From an uncultured beta proteobacterium (GTDB lineage Bacteria > Pseudomonadota > Gammaproteobacteria > Burkholderiales > Burkholderiaceae_C), in contig CAJAES010000102.1 of the NCBI GenBank assembly GCA_903938815.1, forward strand, positions 1-49,621: a stretch of 49,621 nucleotides of DNA, in the 5' to 3' direction. This document shows positions 32,721-41,374 of the stretch, piece by piece. Below the pieces are notes generated by a model. The model saw only the letters and a list, made by a program, of their open reading frames with translations. It made no database searches and was not told where the DNA came from. The position numbers and the translations under genes are program-made. Position 1 is the first letter of the stretch; the number at the start of each line of letters is the position of its first letter.

Positions 32721-33683
32721 ATGGAATCCATCCTCGCCGTCACTGTTCCGTTCTTCGCCCTGGTGCTGTGCGGCTACCTCGCCGCGCACCGCCATGTGCT
32801 GCCGGAAAGCGCGATCCCGGGCCTGAACACCTTCGTGCTGTATTTCGCCCTGCCCTGCCTGCTGTTCAGGTTCGGCTCGGGCACGGCCATCTTCGACCTG
32901 CTGAACCCCGTGGTGCTGGGCGTGCACCTGATCAGCGCCGCCGTGATCGTGTTCTTCACCATCGCGGTCACGCTGCGCGATGCCGTGGGCCTGAAGGATG
33001 CGTCCTTCGGGGCGCTGGTGGCCGCATTCCCGAACACGGGCTTCATGGGCGTGCCGCTGCTGGTGGCCCTGATGGGCCCGGCCGCGGCGGGTCCGGTGAT
33101 CTGCGTGGTGCTGGCCGACCTGTTCGTCACCAGTTCCGTCTGCATCGCGCTGGCGCAGGCGGGCGATGCCTCGGGCCACGGCGCGCGCAACGGCGCGCTG
33201 CGGGCGCTGCGCGGCGCGCTGTCGAACCCGCTACCCTGGTCTATCGCGGCGGGCGCGGTGTTCTCGGTGGCGGGCTGGTCGCTGCCCGGCCCGGCCGACA
33301 CGGTCGTGAAGATGCTGGCCGACGCCGCCAGCCCGGTGGCCCTGTTCGCCATCGGCGCGGTTCTGCACCGTGCGGGGCAGCACGCCCACACGCGCACGCC
33401 GGTCGGGCTGTACCTGCCGGTGGCCGGCATCAAGCTCGTGATCCACCCGCTGCTGATCTTCGCGCTGGCCGGCGGCGCGCACGCACTGGGCCTGCCGATC
33501 AGCCCCTTCCAGATCACGGTGATGGTGCTGGCCGCCGCACTGCCGAGCGCCAGCAACGTCTCGCTGCTGGCCGAGCGCTACGGCGCCGACAACGGCCGCA
33601 TCGCGCGCATCATCATGAGCAGCACGGTGCTGGCCTTCGTGAGCTTCCCGGTGCTGGCCTGGCTCTTCGGCGCGCGCGCCTGA
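32721..33683 (+). CDS. AEC family auxin-efflux-carrier-like transporter
   Basis: This 320-residue membrane protein has about ten hydrophobic spans and belongs to the Mem_trans/AEC family. Seen are ESILAVTVPFFALVLCGYLA at the N-terminus, the Asn-Pro-like break VAAFPNTGFMGVPLLVALMG, and VMVLAAALPSASNVSLLAER near the end. Such proteins transport small organic acids such as malonate or malate; the substrate here is unknown. It is divergent from sppA, and ends 27 bases before the priA stop. Confidence 0.9.
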   Translation: MESILAVTVPFFALVLCGYLAAHRHVLPESAIPGLNTFVLYFALPCLLFRFGSGTAIFDLLNPVVLGVHLISAAVIVFFTIAVTLRDAVGLKDASFGALVAAFPNTGFMGVPLLVALMGPAAAGPVICVVLADLFVTSSVCIALAQAGDASGHGARNGALRALRGALSNPLPWSIAAGAVFSVAGWSLPGPADTVVKMLADAASPVALFAIGAVLHRAGQHAHTRTPVGLYLPVAGIKLVIHPLLIFALAGGAHALGLPISPFQITVMVLAAALPSASNVSLLAERYGADNGRIARIIMSSTVLAFVSFPVLAWLFGARA

Positions 33684-33710
33684 CGGACCGCGCCGCAGAC
33701 CGGCGCCGTT

Positions 33711-35780
33711 TCAGAAGCCGAGCGGGTCCACGTCCACAGCCCACCGGATCAGGCCCTTGTGGCGCGCCTTGAGCGCGTGCAGCTGCGGCACCCAGGCCGC
33801 CAGCCAGTGCTGCAGCAAGGGACGGGAGCTCGATTCCACCAGAAGCTGAAGCCGCTCGACATCGGCCACCTTGGCCACCGGGGGCGGCACCGGCTCGTAG
33901 CAGCTCAGGCCCGCGGGGGCGGGCACGGCCGCCGCGTCCTGCAGGAACGCGCGCGCGATCTCCGCGTCCTTGGATTCGGCCCGCAGCAGGGCCAGGTGGC
34001 TGAACGGCGGCAGGCCCACGGCGCGCCGCTCCTCGAGCTGGCTCGCGGCGAAGGCCGTGTAGTCGTGCCGGGCCAGCGCCGCGTACAGCGGGTGCGTGGG
34101 GTGCCAGGTCTGCACCCACATCTCGCTGCCGGCGGCCTGCGCGGCATCGCGCCCCGCGCGGCCCCCGGCCTGCATCAGCAACGCGAACATGCGCTCGGGC
34201 GCGCGGAAGTCGCTCGCGAAGAGCGCGCCGTCGGGGTTCACGGCGGCCACCAGGGTCATGCGCCGGAAATCGTGGCCCTTGGCGACCATCTGGGTGCCGA
34301 TGAGCACGTCCACCTCGCCGGCATGCACGGCCGCCAGCTGCGCCTCGAGTGCGCCCTTGAGACGGGTGCTGTCGGCGTCGATGCGCGCGATGCGCGCGCC
34401 GGGCAGCAGCGCCGCGATCTGCTCCTCCAGCTTCTCGGTGCCGCGCCCCACGGGCGCGATGTCCGGGTTGCCGCAATCGGGGCAGGCGCGCGGCACGCGC
34501 TCCGTGAAGCCGCAGTGGTGGCAGCGCAACGTGCGGTCGAGCTTGTGGAAGACGCGCCAGGCGCTGCAGTGCGGGCAGCCGCTCTTCCACCCGCAGGCCG
34601 CGCAGTGCAGCACCGGCGCATAGCCGCGGCGGTTCAGCAGCAGCAGGCTCTGCTCGCCACGCGCCACGCGGGCCTCGATGGCGGCCTGCAGCGGCGGCGC
34701 CAGCACCGTCAGGGAGGCCCGGTTCGGGCCTTCCGGTGGCAGCCGGTTCATGTCGAAGATGCGCACCCGGGGCAGCGCGCCGCCGCCCACCCGGTCGGCC
34801 AGGGTCAGCCGTGCGTAGCGGCCGTCCAGCGCGCGCTGCCAGGTCTCGAGCGAGGGCGTGGCCGAACCGAGGATCACCGTGACGTTCTCGAGCCGCCCCC
34901 GGAACACCGCGAGATCGCGCGCCGAGTAGCGGGCGCCGTCCTGCTGCTTGAAGGAGGGGTCGTGCTCCTCGTCCACGACGATGAGGCCCAGGCGCGGCAT
35001 CGGCGTGAAGACCGAAAGGCGCGTGCCCAGGACGAGGTCGGCCTGCCCGTGGTGCGCCTGCAGCCAGTGGCGCAGGCGCTGCGGCGGCGTCAGGCCGCTG
35101 TGCTGCGCGACCAGCACGCGCCCCGGGAAGCGCTCGGCGAAGCGCGCCTCGAGCTGCGGCGTCAGGTTGATCTCGGGCACCAGCACCAGGACCTGCCGGC
35201 CGGCGTCCAGCGCGCGGGCGGCGGCGCGCAGGTAGAGCTCGGTCTTGCCCGAGCCCGTCACGCCGTGCAGCAACACCGGGCCGGGGGGCAGCGCCTCCAG
35301 GGCCTCGAGGGCCGACGCCTGCTCGGGCGTGAGGGGGCGCAGCGGCGGCGACTCCGCCGGCGGCACCTCGGGGTTGGCACGCTTGAGCCGGCGGCCGAGC
35401 TGGGTGGCGTCGAGCTTGCGAAGCTCGGGCGGCAGCACAGCCAACGCCAGCTCACCCAGGCCGCGCTGGTAGTAGCCGGCCGCGAAGGCGACCAGATCGC
35501 GCCAGGCGGCGGGCAGGGGCGGCAGGGCCGTCAGCGCCTGCTCGATCGGGCGCAGCACCGCGCCGGGGGGCAATTCACCCTCGCTCGGGCCCCAGACGAT
35601 GCCCGTGACGGTGCGACGCCCCAGCGGCACGCGCACCAGCGTGCCGGCCGGCCAGGGCTGCGCCGCGGCGTAGTCCAGCAGGCCGACAGCGGTGTGCTGC
35701 GGGGTCTCCACGGCCACCTGGAGGCTGGTCGCGGACTGTGTACTTGCGCACGAAAGCTCGGGTTCGCTTGACGAAGTCAC
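33711..35780 (-). CDS. priA: primosomal protein N' (replication restart helicase PriA)
   Basis: This 689-residue helicase rebuilds forks away from oriC. Motifs are an N-terminal DNA-binding domain, Walker A GVTGSGKTE, DEEH (LIVVDEEHDPSFK), GSATPSLETW, and the zinc-binding insertion with eight cysteines (CAACGWKSGCPHC, LRCHHCG, CPDCGN). GTQMVAKGHDF and QAGGRAGRD in the second RecA fold complete the set. The start is GTG 35780. The hemE gene lies 252 bases upstream on the same strand, as in many betaproteobacteria. Confidence 0.96.
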   Translation of the reverse strand: MTSSSEPELSCASTQSATSLQVAVETPQHTAVGLLDYAAAQPWPAGTLVRVPLGRRTVTGIVWGPSEGELPPGAVLRPIEQALTALPPLPAAWRDLVAFAAGYYQRGLGELALAVLPPELRKLDATQLGRRLKRANPEVPPAESPPLRPLTPEQASALEALEALPPGPVLLHGVTGSGKTELYLRAAARALDAGRQVLVLVPEINLTPQLEARFAERFPGRVLVAQHSGLTPPQRLRHWLQAHHGQADLVLGTRLSVFTPMPRLGLIVVDEEHDPSFKQQDGARYSARDLAVFRGRLENVTVILGSATPSLETWQRALDGRYARLTLADRVGGGALPRVRIFDMNRLPPEGPNRASLTVLAPPLQAAIEARVARGEQSLLLLNRRGYAPVLHCAACGWKSGCPHCSAWRVFHKLDRTLRCHHCGFTERVPRACPDCGNPDIAPVGRGTEKLEEQIAALLPGARIARIDADSTRLKGALEAQLAAVHAGEVDVLIGTQMVAKGHDFRRMTLVAAVNPDGALFASDFRAPERMFALLMQAGGRAGRDAAQAAGSEMWVQTWHPTHPLYAALARHDYTAFAASQLEERRAVGLPPFSHLALLRAESKDAEIARAFLQDAAAVPAPAGLSCYEPVPPPVAKVADVERLQLLVESSSRPLLQHWLAAWVPQLHALKARHKGLIRWAVDVDPLGF

Positions 35781-35812
35781 CGTAAGCTACTGATCCAGAA
35801 AGACTTTCCAGG

Positions 35813-35835
35813 TTACCCACGGCGCCTGTGGATAA
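35813..35835. promoter_or_regulatory. DnaA-box-like inverted pair in the priA-hemE gap
   Basis: TGTGGATAA at 35827-35835 is a perfect DnaA box (reverse of TTATCCACA). Facing it, 5 bases away, TTACCCACG at 35813-35821 is a two-mismatch copy. A further one-mismatch copy, TGGGGATAA, lies at 36005-36013. The pair is in the otherwise gene-free 252-base interval. A role in priA control or DnaA titration is a guess. Confidence 0.4.
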
Positions 35836-36032
35836 CTTTGTGGGCAAGCTGCGTCCAGTGACGCCAAGTGCTTGATTCTTCGGGCTCCGGGCTGGATTGC
35901 CCACTCTGGAGGCAGCCCGATCAATTCAATGAAATCAACAACTTAGCGAAGCCAGTGGAATCCCGGATGGTGGGAAAGGCCTCGCTGCGGCGCAGCACGA
36001 ATTTTGGGGATAAGTCAAGCCTGAGCGTTCAC

Positions 36033-37127
36033 TCACCGGCTCGGCGTGCGTTGACGCCGCGAGTGGCTGTGCACTGCCTCGACGAGCGCCGACACATGCT
36101 CGGGTGGCGTGAACTGGCTGATGCCGTGGCCGAGGTTGAAGACGTGGCCGTCCCAGGTGCCGTCGGGGCGCTGGGGCGGGCCGAAGCTGTCCAGGACAGC
36201 CACGGCTTCGCGTGCGACAGCCTCTGGCGGGGCGAACAGCACGTTGGGGTCCAGGTTGCCCTGCAGCGCCACGCGGTCTCCGACAGCCGCGCGGGCGCGG
36301 CCCAGATTGACCGTCCAGTCGAGGCCGACGACGTCGGCGCCGATGCCGGCGATCTGCTCGAGCCAGGGGCCGCCGCCCTTCGTGAAGACGATCACCGGCA
36401 CGCGCCGGCCCTCGTGCTCGCGCTTGAGCGCCTTCACCACCTGCGCCGTGTAGGCCAGGCTGAAGGCCTGGAAAGCGCCGTCGGCCAGCACGCCGCCCCA
36501 GGAGTCGAACACCATCACGGCCTGGGCGCCGGCGTCGATCTGCGCGTTCAGGTAACCCGCGACGGCCTGCGCGTTGATGGCCAGGATGCGGTGCATCAGG
36601 TCCGGGCGGCCGTAGAGCATGCTCTTGACCAGCCTGTAGTCGTCGGAGCCGGCGCCTTCGACCATGTAGCAGGCCAGCGTCCAGGGGCTGCCCGAGAAGC
36701 CGATGAGCGGCACGCGCCCGTTCAGCGCCTTGCGGATGGAGGTGACGGCGTCGAAGACATAGCGCAGCTTGTCGAGGTCGGGCACCTCCAGCGCATTGAC
36801 GGCGGCCTCGTCGCGCAGGGGGCGCGCGAAGCGCGGGCCCTCGCCCTCGGCGAAGCTCAGCCCGAGGCCCATCGCGTCGGGCACGGTGAGGATGTCGGAG
36901 AACAGGATCGCGGCGTCCAGCGGGAAGCGGTCCAGTGGCTGCAGCGTCACGTCGGTGGCGTACTGCGGGTTGGTCGCCAGGCCCATGAAGCTGCCGGCCT
37001 TGGCTCGGGTGGCCTTGTATTCCGGGAGGTACCGCCCCGCCTGGCGCATGAGCCACAGCGGCGTGTACTCGGTGGGTTGGCGCAGGCAGGCGCGCAGGAA
37101 GGTGTCGTTCTGAAGGGCATTGCTCAT
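36033..37127 (-). CDS. hemE: uroporphyrinogen decarboxylase
   Basis: HemE converts uroporphyrinogen III to coproporphyrinogen III, shared by heme and bacteriochlorophyll synthesis. The 364-residue protein has the signatures [16 protein letters not shown] and [15 protein letters not shown], plus [18 protein letters not shown] and [20 protein letters not shown]. Start ATG 37127 has no Shine-Dalgarno. CATAAT at 37134-37139 (minus strand) ends 6 bases before it, compatible with a leaderless mRNA. Confidence 0.97.
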   Translation of the reverse strand: MSNALQNDTFLRACLRQPTEYTPLWLMRQAGRYLPEYKATRAKAGSFMGLATNPQYATDVTLQPLDRFPLDAAILFSDILTVPDAMGLGLSFAEGEGPRFARPLRDEAAVNALEVPDLDKLRYVFDAVTSIRKALNGRVPLIGFSGSPWTLACYMVEGAGSDDYRLVKSMLYGRPDLMHRILAINAQAVAGYLNAQIDAGAQAVMVFDSWGGVLADGAFQAFSLAYTAQVVKALKREHEGRRVPVIVFTKGGGPWLEQIAGIGADVVGLDWTVNLGRARAAVGDRVALQGNLDPNVLFAPPEAVAREAVAVLDSFGPPQRPDGTWDGHVFNLGHGISQFTPPEHVSALVEAVHSHSRRQRTPSR

Positions 37128-37161
37128 GCCCTGATTATGTCGGCCCCGTGCGGGGTGCCGG

Positions 37162-37944
37162 CTACCAGCGCTGGCGCGCCGGCGTCATCGAAATCCCTTG
37201 CCCACCGAGCCAGGCGTCGATGGCCGAGTCCGAAGTGGGCGACTGCGCGGCGGCCCACAGCACCTCGGGCGGCAGCACGCGGGTGCCGGGCGCGGCGCCC
37301 GGCAGCGCCACCGCGAGGCGGGCAGCGGCGCGCGCCACCGTGGCGCTGCGCACCGGCTGCTCCGAGGCCGGCACCATCCAGTTCAGCTGGCCCAGCATCC
37401 AGTGGGCGAGCCGCTGCGGCGCGGACAGGCCGGCCGCGTTGCCAGCAGCCGCCTGCGCGGATCGCATGAAGACCAGGCGCTCGAAACCGAGCGCGGCCAC
37501 GGCCCCTTCGTCCAGCGACGCCAGCCGTGCCTTCAGCGCCTGCGGCAGCGCGCCCGGCGCGTGCGGCACCACGACCACGAGCGTCCGGACACCCACGCCC
37601 AGCAGCGCGGCGCAGCGCGCGGGCAGTTCGGACGGCGGCAATCGGCCGAAGGCCTCGTCGCGCCCGTTGGCATGGCGCTCGCGGTCGAAGACGATGACGG
37701 CGGTGTCGGGCTGGAACGCGGCCCACCCGGCCTCGGCCACGGGCTCGAGCCCGCGCAGCGCGGGTTGCAGCGGCTGCACCGTCCAGACGCCCACATGCGC
37801 GAATCGCCGGCCGGCCAGCAGCCGCTCGACCACCTGCGAGCCGAGCCCCCCGCCGCCGCCCAGCACGAGCACGCGCCGCTGTTGGACAGTTGGCTTGGGC
37901 GCCGTTCGCGCAGCGGCCGCCAGGGCTTGCGCCGGATCATTCAT
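37162..37944 (-). CDS. NAD(P)-binding Rossmann-fold protein
   Basis: This 260-residue protein has an N-terminal dinucleotide-binding motif, [20 protein letters not shown] (about 24-43), and later resembles short-chain or epimerase-like NAD(P)-binding proteins ([18 protein letters not shown]). No catalytic Tyr-x3-Lys motif is evident, so it may be a degenerate reductase or a sensor. It is 34 bases upstream of hemE on the same strand. TAGCAT at 37951-37956 (minus strand) ends 6 bases before the ATG. Substrate unknown. Confidence 0.7.
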   Translation of the reverse strand: MNDPAQALAAAARTAPKPTVQQRRVLVLGGGGGLGSQVVERLLAGRRFAHVGVWTVQPLQPALRGLEPVAEAGWAAFQPDTAVIVFDRERHANGRDEAFGRLPPSELPARCAALLGVGVRTLVVVVPHAPGALPQALKARLASLDEGAVAALGFERLVFMRSAQAAAGNAAGLSAPQRLAHWMLGQLNWMVPASEQPVRSATVARAAARLAVALPGAAPGTRVLPPEVLWAAAQSPTSDSAIDAWLGGQGISMTPARQRW

Positions 37945-37950
37945 GGCCCG

Positions 37951-37956
37951 ATGCTA
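37951..37956 (-). promoter_or_regulatory. candidate -10 hexamer for a leaderless transcript
   Basis: TAGCAT on the minus strand ends 6 bases before the ATG at 37944 of the Rossmann-fold gene; no Shine-Dalgarno sequence intervenes. No -35 hexamer stands out. Confidence 0.3.
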
Positions 37957-38028
37957 AGCTGGCAAGCTTGATTCCCCGGGCGCGCCCCCATGTAGAGCGC
38001 GTCCGTGAACCCTGAAGGAGGACCCGCC

Positions 38029-38631
38029 ATGACCGCCCTGCGACGCCTGAAGACGATGTTCCTGGCCCTCGGCCTGAGCGTGCTGCTCACCGGCTGCGGC
38101 TACAACGACTTCCAGCGCCTGGACGAGGAGGTGAAGTCGGGCTGGGCCGAGGTGCTGAACCAGTACCAGCGCCGCGCCGACCTGATCCCGAACATCGTGG
38201 CCACCGTCAAGGGCGAGGCCAACTTCGAGCAGGAGACTCTGACCAAGGTGATCGAGGCGCGCTCCAAGGCCACCTCCATCCAGGCCACGCCCGAGCTCAT
38301 CAACGACCCGGCCGCGTTCAACAAGTTCCAGCAAGCCCAGGGCGAGCTGTCGAGCGCGCTGTCGCGCCTGATGGTGGTGGTCGAGCAGTACCCCAACCTG
38401 AAGGCCAACCAGGCCTTCCAGGACCTGCGCGTGCAACTCGAGGGCACCGAGAACCGCATCACCGTGGCGCGCAACCGCTACATCAAGAACGTGCAGGAGT
38501 ACAACGTGCTGGCGCGCAGCTTCCCCACCAACTTGACGGCCATGGTCTTCAGCTACGAGGTCAAGCCCGGCTTCACGGTGCAGAACGAAGCCCAGATCTC
38601 CGCGCCGCCGAAGGTCGAGTTCGGCAAGTAG
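38029..38631 (+). CDS. LemA family protein
   Basis: This 200-residue protein has an N-terminal hydrophobic segment ending in LLTGCG, a lipobox-like sequence, and the conserved LemA core: YNDFQRLDEEVKSGWAEVLN, QYQRRADLIPNIVATVKG, ARNRYIKNVQEYN and PTNLTAMVF. LemA proteins are small helical membrane-anchored proteins of unclear role. A strong GAAGGAGG Shine-Dalgarno precedes ATG 38029, so this start was chosen over an in-frame GTG at 38005. The two following genes encode TPM-domain proteins, the usual neighbours. Confidence 0.95.
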   Translation: MTALRRLKTMFLALGLSVLLTGCGYNDFQRLDEEVKSGWAEVLNQYQRRADLIPNIVATVKGEANFEQETLTKVIEARSKATSIQATPELINDPAAFNKFQQAQGELSSALSRLMVVVEQYPNLKANQAFQDLRVQLEGTENRITVARNRYIKNVQEYNVLARSFPTNLTAMVFSYEVKPGFTVQNEAQISAPPKVEFGK

Positions 38632-38638
38632 GCGCCCG

Positions 38639-39556
38639 ATGCTGCTGCGCGCGCTGCTGCTGTTGCTGATCGCGCTGATCGCGCTGTTCGGCGCGATGCC
38701 GCTGCACGCGCAGGACGTGCTGCCCGTGCCCGCGCTGTCGGCCCGGGTGATCGACCAGACCGGCACGCTCGATGCCGCACAGGTGGCGGCGCTGGAGGCC
38801 AGGCTGGCAGCCTTCGAGGCCGAGGCCGGCCCGCAGATCGTCGTGCTGATGGTGCCGAGCACGCAGCCGGAGGACATCGCCGCCTTCGCGCAGCGCGTGG
38901 GCGATGCCTGGAAGATCGGCCGCCGCGAGGTGGGCGACGGCCTGCTGATCGTCGTTGCCAAGGACGACCGGCGCGTGAACATCCAGACGGCGAAGGCCCT
39001 GGAAGGCGCGGTGCCCGATCTGGCGGCGCGGCAGATCATCGACCGCGCCATCCGCCCGGCCTTTCGCGCCAACGACTACGCGGGCGGCCTGGATGCCGCC
39101 CTGGACCAGCTCATGGCGCGCATCCGCGGCGAGGATCTGCCCGCACCCGAGCCGCGCGGCGGCAGCAGCGACCGCGGCCCGCAGATCGAGGAACTGCTGA
39201 TGTTCTTCTTCATCGCGGTTCCCATCATCGGCAGCGTCTTCACCAAGGTCTTCGGCCGCAAGCTGGGCGCGGTCGTGACGGCGGGCGCAGCGGGCGGAAT
39301 CGGCTGGCTCATCACCGCCAGCGTGCTGCTGGGCGTGGGCGCGGGCGTGGTCGCGCTGGTGCTGGTGGGCCTGTTCGGCATCGGGTCGGCGGCGCGCAGC
39401 ATCGCGCGCGGCGGCCGGCGCGGCGGGCCGCCCATCATTTTCGGCAGCGGCGGTGATCACGGCGGCTGGGGCGGCGGCTTCGGCGGGGGCGGCGGTGGCT
39501 TCTCGTCCGGCGGCGGCGGCGATTTCGGCGGTGGCGGCGCGTCGGGGGACTGGTGA
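38639..39556 (+). CDS. TPM domain (YgcG-like) membrane protein with Gly-rich tail
   Basis: This 305-residue protein has a signal peptide (MLLRALLLLLIALIALFGAM), a TPM phosphatase-like domain (VIDQTGTLDAAQVAALEARL, GPQIVVLMVPST, DDRRVNIQTAKALEGAVPD), two transmembrane spans at about 190-245, and a glycine-rich C-terminus (GGWGGGFGGGGGGFSSGGGG). This is the classical YgcG layout, secreted side to low-complexity tail. It is 7 bases after the LemA gene, and the stop overlaps the next ATG by one base. Confidence 0.93.
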   Translation: MLLRALLLLLIALIALFGAMPLHAQDVLPVPALSARVIDQTGTLDAAQVAALEARLAAFEAEAGPQIVVLMVPSTQPEDIAAFAQRVGDAWKIGRREVGDGLLIVVAKDDRRVNIQTAKALEGAVPDLAARQIIDRAIRPAFRANDYAGGLDAALDQLMARIRGEDLPAPEPRGGSSDRGPQIEELLMFFFIAVPIIGSVFTKVFGRKLGAVVTAGAAGGIGWLITASVLLGVGAGVVALVLVGLFGIGSAARSIARGGRRGGPPIIFGSGGDHGGWGGGFGGGGGGFSSGGGGDFGGGGASGDW

Positions 39557-40062
39557 TGAACCGCTACGCACGCATTCTCAGGCACCGCCTGTACGACGAT
39601 ACCGACACCAGGCGCGCGCTGGACGACGCCGCACTCGAGCGCCTGGCCGCCCGCGTGAAGCAAAGCGAAGCGCGGCACAGTGGCGAGATCCGCGTCAGCG
39701 TGGAGGCCGGTTTGCCGCTGTCCTACCTGTGGCAGGGCCTGAGCGCGCGCGACCGTGCCGTCACGCTCTTCGGCAAGCTGCGCGTGTGGGACACGGAATC
39801 GAACAACGGCGTCCTGATCTATCTGCTGCTGGCCGAACACGCCATCGAGATCGTGGCCGACCGCGGCCTGGCGCGGCATGTGCCGCCCGGCCACTGGCAG
39901 CAGGTGCTGGGTGGCATGCGCGAGGCCTTCCGGGCCAGGCGCTTCGAGCAGGGCCTGATGGACGCCATCGCCGCCGTCGAGGCGCTGCTGCTGCAGCACT
40001 ACCCGCTGGGCGCGGGGGAGCGCAACCCGAACGAACTGCCGGACGGCGTCGACCTACGCTGA
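39556..40062 (+). CDS. second TPM domain protein
   Basis: This 168-residue protein is a TPM domain without signal peptide: RLAARVKQSEARHSGEIRVS, VWDTESNNGVLIYLLLAEHA, IEIVADRGLARHV. It likely works with the LemA and YgcG-like proteins. ATG 39556 overlaps the previous stop (TGATG); a GTG at 39553 in frame would add one residue. The 3' end overlaps the convergent nucleotidyltransferase by 9 bases. Confidence 0.9.
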   Translation: MNRYARILRHRLYDDTDTRRALDDAALERLAARVKQSEARHSGEIRVSVEAGLPLSYLWQGLSARDRAVTLFGKLRVWDTESNNGVLIYLLLAEHAIEIVADRGLARHVPPGHWQQVLGGMREAFRARRFEQGLMDAIAAVEALLLQHYPLGAGERNPNELPDGVDLR

Positions 40063-40680
40063 GCCTTCCGGCCAGCGCAGCGCCCGCCCCGTCTCACGGG
40101 TGAAACGTGCCAGATCTTCAGGGGTGTCGATGTCCAGCCGGTAGTGCGGGTTGTCCGTGGCGAAAGCCATCACGGCCTCGGGGTGCGCTGCCTGCCACTG
40201 GCGGCAGCCGAAATCCGGCCTTCCGGCAAGGATCGCATCGCGCACCGAGGCGCTGAAGATCACCGGGTTACCGCGCGCGCCGCCGACCTCGGGGTAGACC
40301 ACGGCCACGCCCGGCGGGCGCCGCTCCCAGGCCTCGAGCAGCATCCGGACATCCTGCGCGTCGATGAGCGGCTGGTCGGCGAGCGCCACGAGCACGGCGT
40401 CGAGCGGGCCGCTCAGCGCAGCAAGACCTGTGCGCTGCGAGGAGGTCTGGCCTTCCTCGGGCCGCAGGTTGCGCACCAGCGTCACGGCAAGGCCGCGCAG
40501 CACGGGTTCGATGTGTTCGGCGTGGTGTCCGGTGACCACGGCGATGCGTTCGATGCCGGCATCCGCCAGCGCCTGCAGCTGCCTTCTGATCAGGGGCACG
40601 CCGTCGAGCTCGAGCAGGCACTTCGGGCGCGTGCCCAACCGGGTGCCGCTGCCGCCGGCCAGCAGCACCGCGGCCTTCAC
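40054..40680 (-). CDS. MobA/MocA-type nucleotidyltransferase
   Basis: This 208-residue GT-A-fold enzyme has the NTP-binding motif LLAGGSGTRLGTRPKCLLEL at residues 6-25, the acidic LVALADQPLIDAQDV loop, and GGARGNPVIFSA. It resembles MocA/MobA proteins that attach CMP or GMP to molybdenum cofactor. It follows the CoxG-like gene by only 4 bases, and such pairs normally serve xanthine/CO dehydrogenase-type molybdenum hydroxylases, none of which is present here. Confidence 0.85.
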   Translation of the reverse strand: MKAAVLLAGGSGTRLGTRPKCLLELDGVPLIRRQLQALADAGIERIAVVTGHHAEHIEPVLRGLAVTLVRNLRPEEGQTSSQRTGLAALSGPLDAVLVALADQPLIDAQDVRMLLEAWERRPPGVAVVYPEVGGARGNPVIFSASVRDAILAGRPDFGCRQWQAAHPEAVMAFATDNPHYRLDIDTPEDLARFTRETGRALRWPEGSA

Positions 40681-40684
40681 GACT

Positions 40685-41314
40685 TCACGCCTTCTTGCCG
40701 AAGAGACCGGCGAACCAGCTCTTGATGACCGTCCACATCAGCGCCAGCGCGTTCAGCTCCTTCACGGGCGCAGCCGCCGCGAGCCCGACGGGCGGCGCTA
40801 CGGCGGCGCTTGAATCGGCGCTTGAATCGGGGCTGGATTCGGCCGCTGCAACGGTAATGGCGGCGGCAGCAGCAGTGCGGAAGTTGCCCGCGAACTGCGT
40901 CAGCATCGCATCGGAGACGGGCACCAGCAGTCGGCTACCGAACTGTGCGAGCTTGCCGCTGACGGTGATCGTCGCCTGCCCCGCGAGCACGCTGCTGCCC
41001 GGCGTCTCGCCGGGTTCCACATGGGCGGTGAGGTTCATCGATGCGGACGAGCCAGCCTTGTCGGCACCCTTGCCCAGCATCTGCAGGGTACGGTTGCCGG
41101 CGTCGAGCTGCAGCACCTCGATGTCCCCGCCGAAGCTCATCACGGCCGGGCCGACCTTGCTCTTCACGGTGCCCTTGAAATGGGTCTCGTCGAGCTGTTC
41201 GGTGATCTGCGCCCCAGGCATGCACGCTGCCGTGGCCCGGATGTCGGACAGCACGGCCCAGGCCTGCTCGACACTGACGTCGAGCGGATACTTCTTGTCG
41301 AGTTTGACTTCCAT
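40685..41314 (-). CDS. CoxG-like SRPBCC protein
   Basis: This 209-residue protein has a START/Bet v1-like CoxG domain (LDVSVEQAWAVLSDIRATAA, CMPGAQI, KVGPAVMSFGGDIEVLQLD, GSSVLAGQATITVSGKLAQF). A low-complexity Ser/Ala segment (ESSPDSSADSSAAV) follows, and a C-terminal amphipathic or membrane-binding tail (WTVIKSWFAGLFGKKA). CoxG anchors carbon monoxide dehydrogenase to the membrane. It is paired with the MocA-like gene, suggesting service to a molybdenum hydroxylase encoded elsewhere. Confidence 0.88.
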   Translation of the reverse strand: MEVKLDKKYPLDVSVEQAWAVLSDIRATAACMPGAQITEQLDETHFKGTVKSKVGPAVMSFGGDIEVLQLDAGNRTLQMLGKGADKAGSSASMNLTAHVEPGETPGSSVLAGQATITVSGKLAQFGSRLLVPVSDAMLTQFAGNFRTAAAAAITVAAAESSPDSSADSSAAVAPPVGLAAAAPVKELNALALMWTVIKSWFAGLFGKKA

Positions 41315-41374
41315 GAATTCCTTGGTGCGCGGGGTCGCGCCGGCCTGACTGTTCGCGGACGCGATTGGACCACG

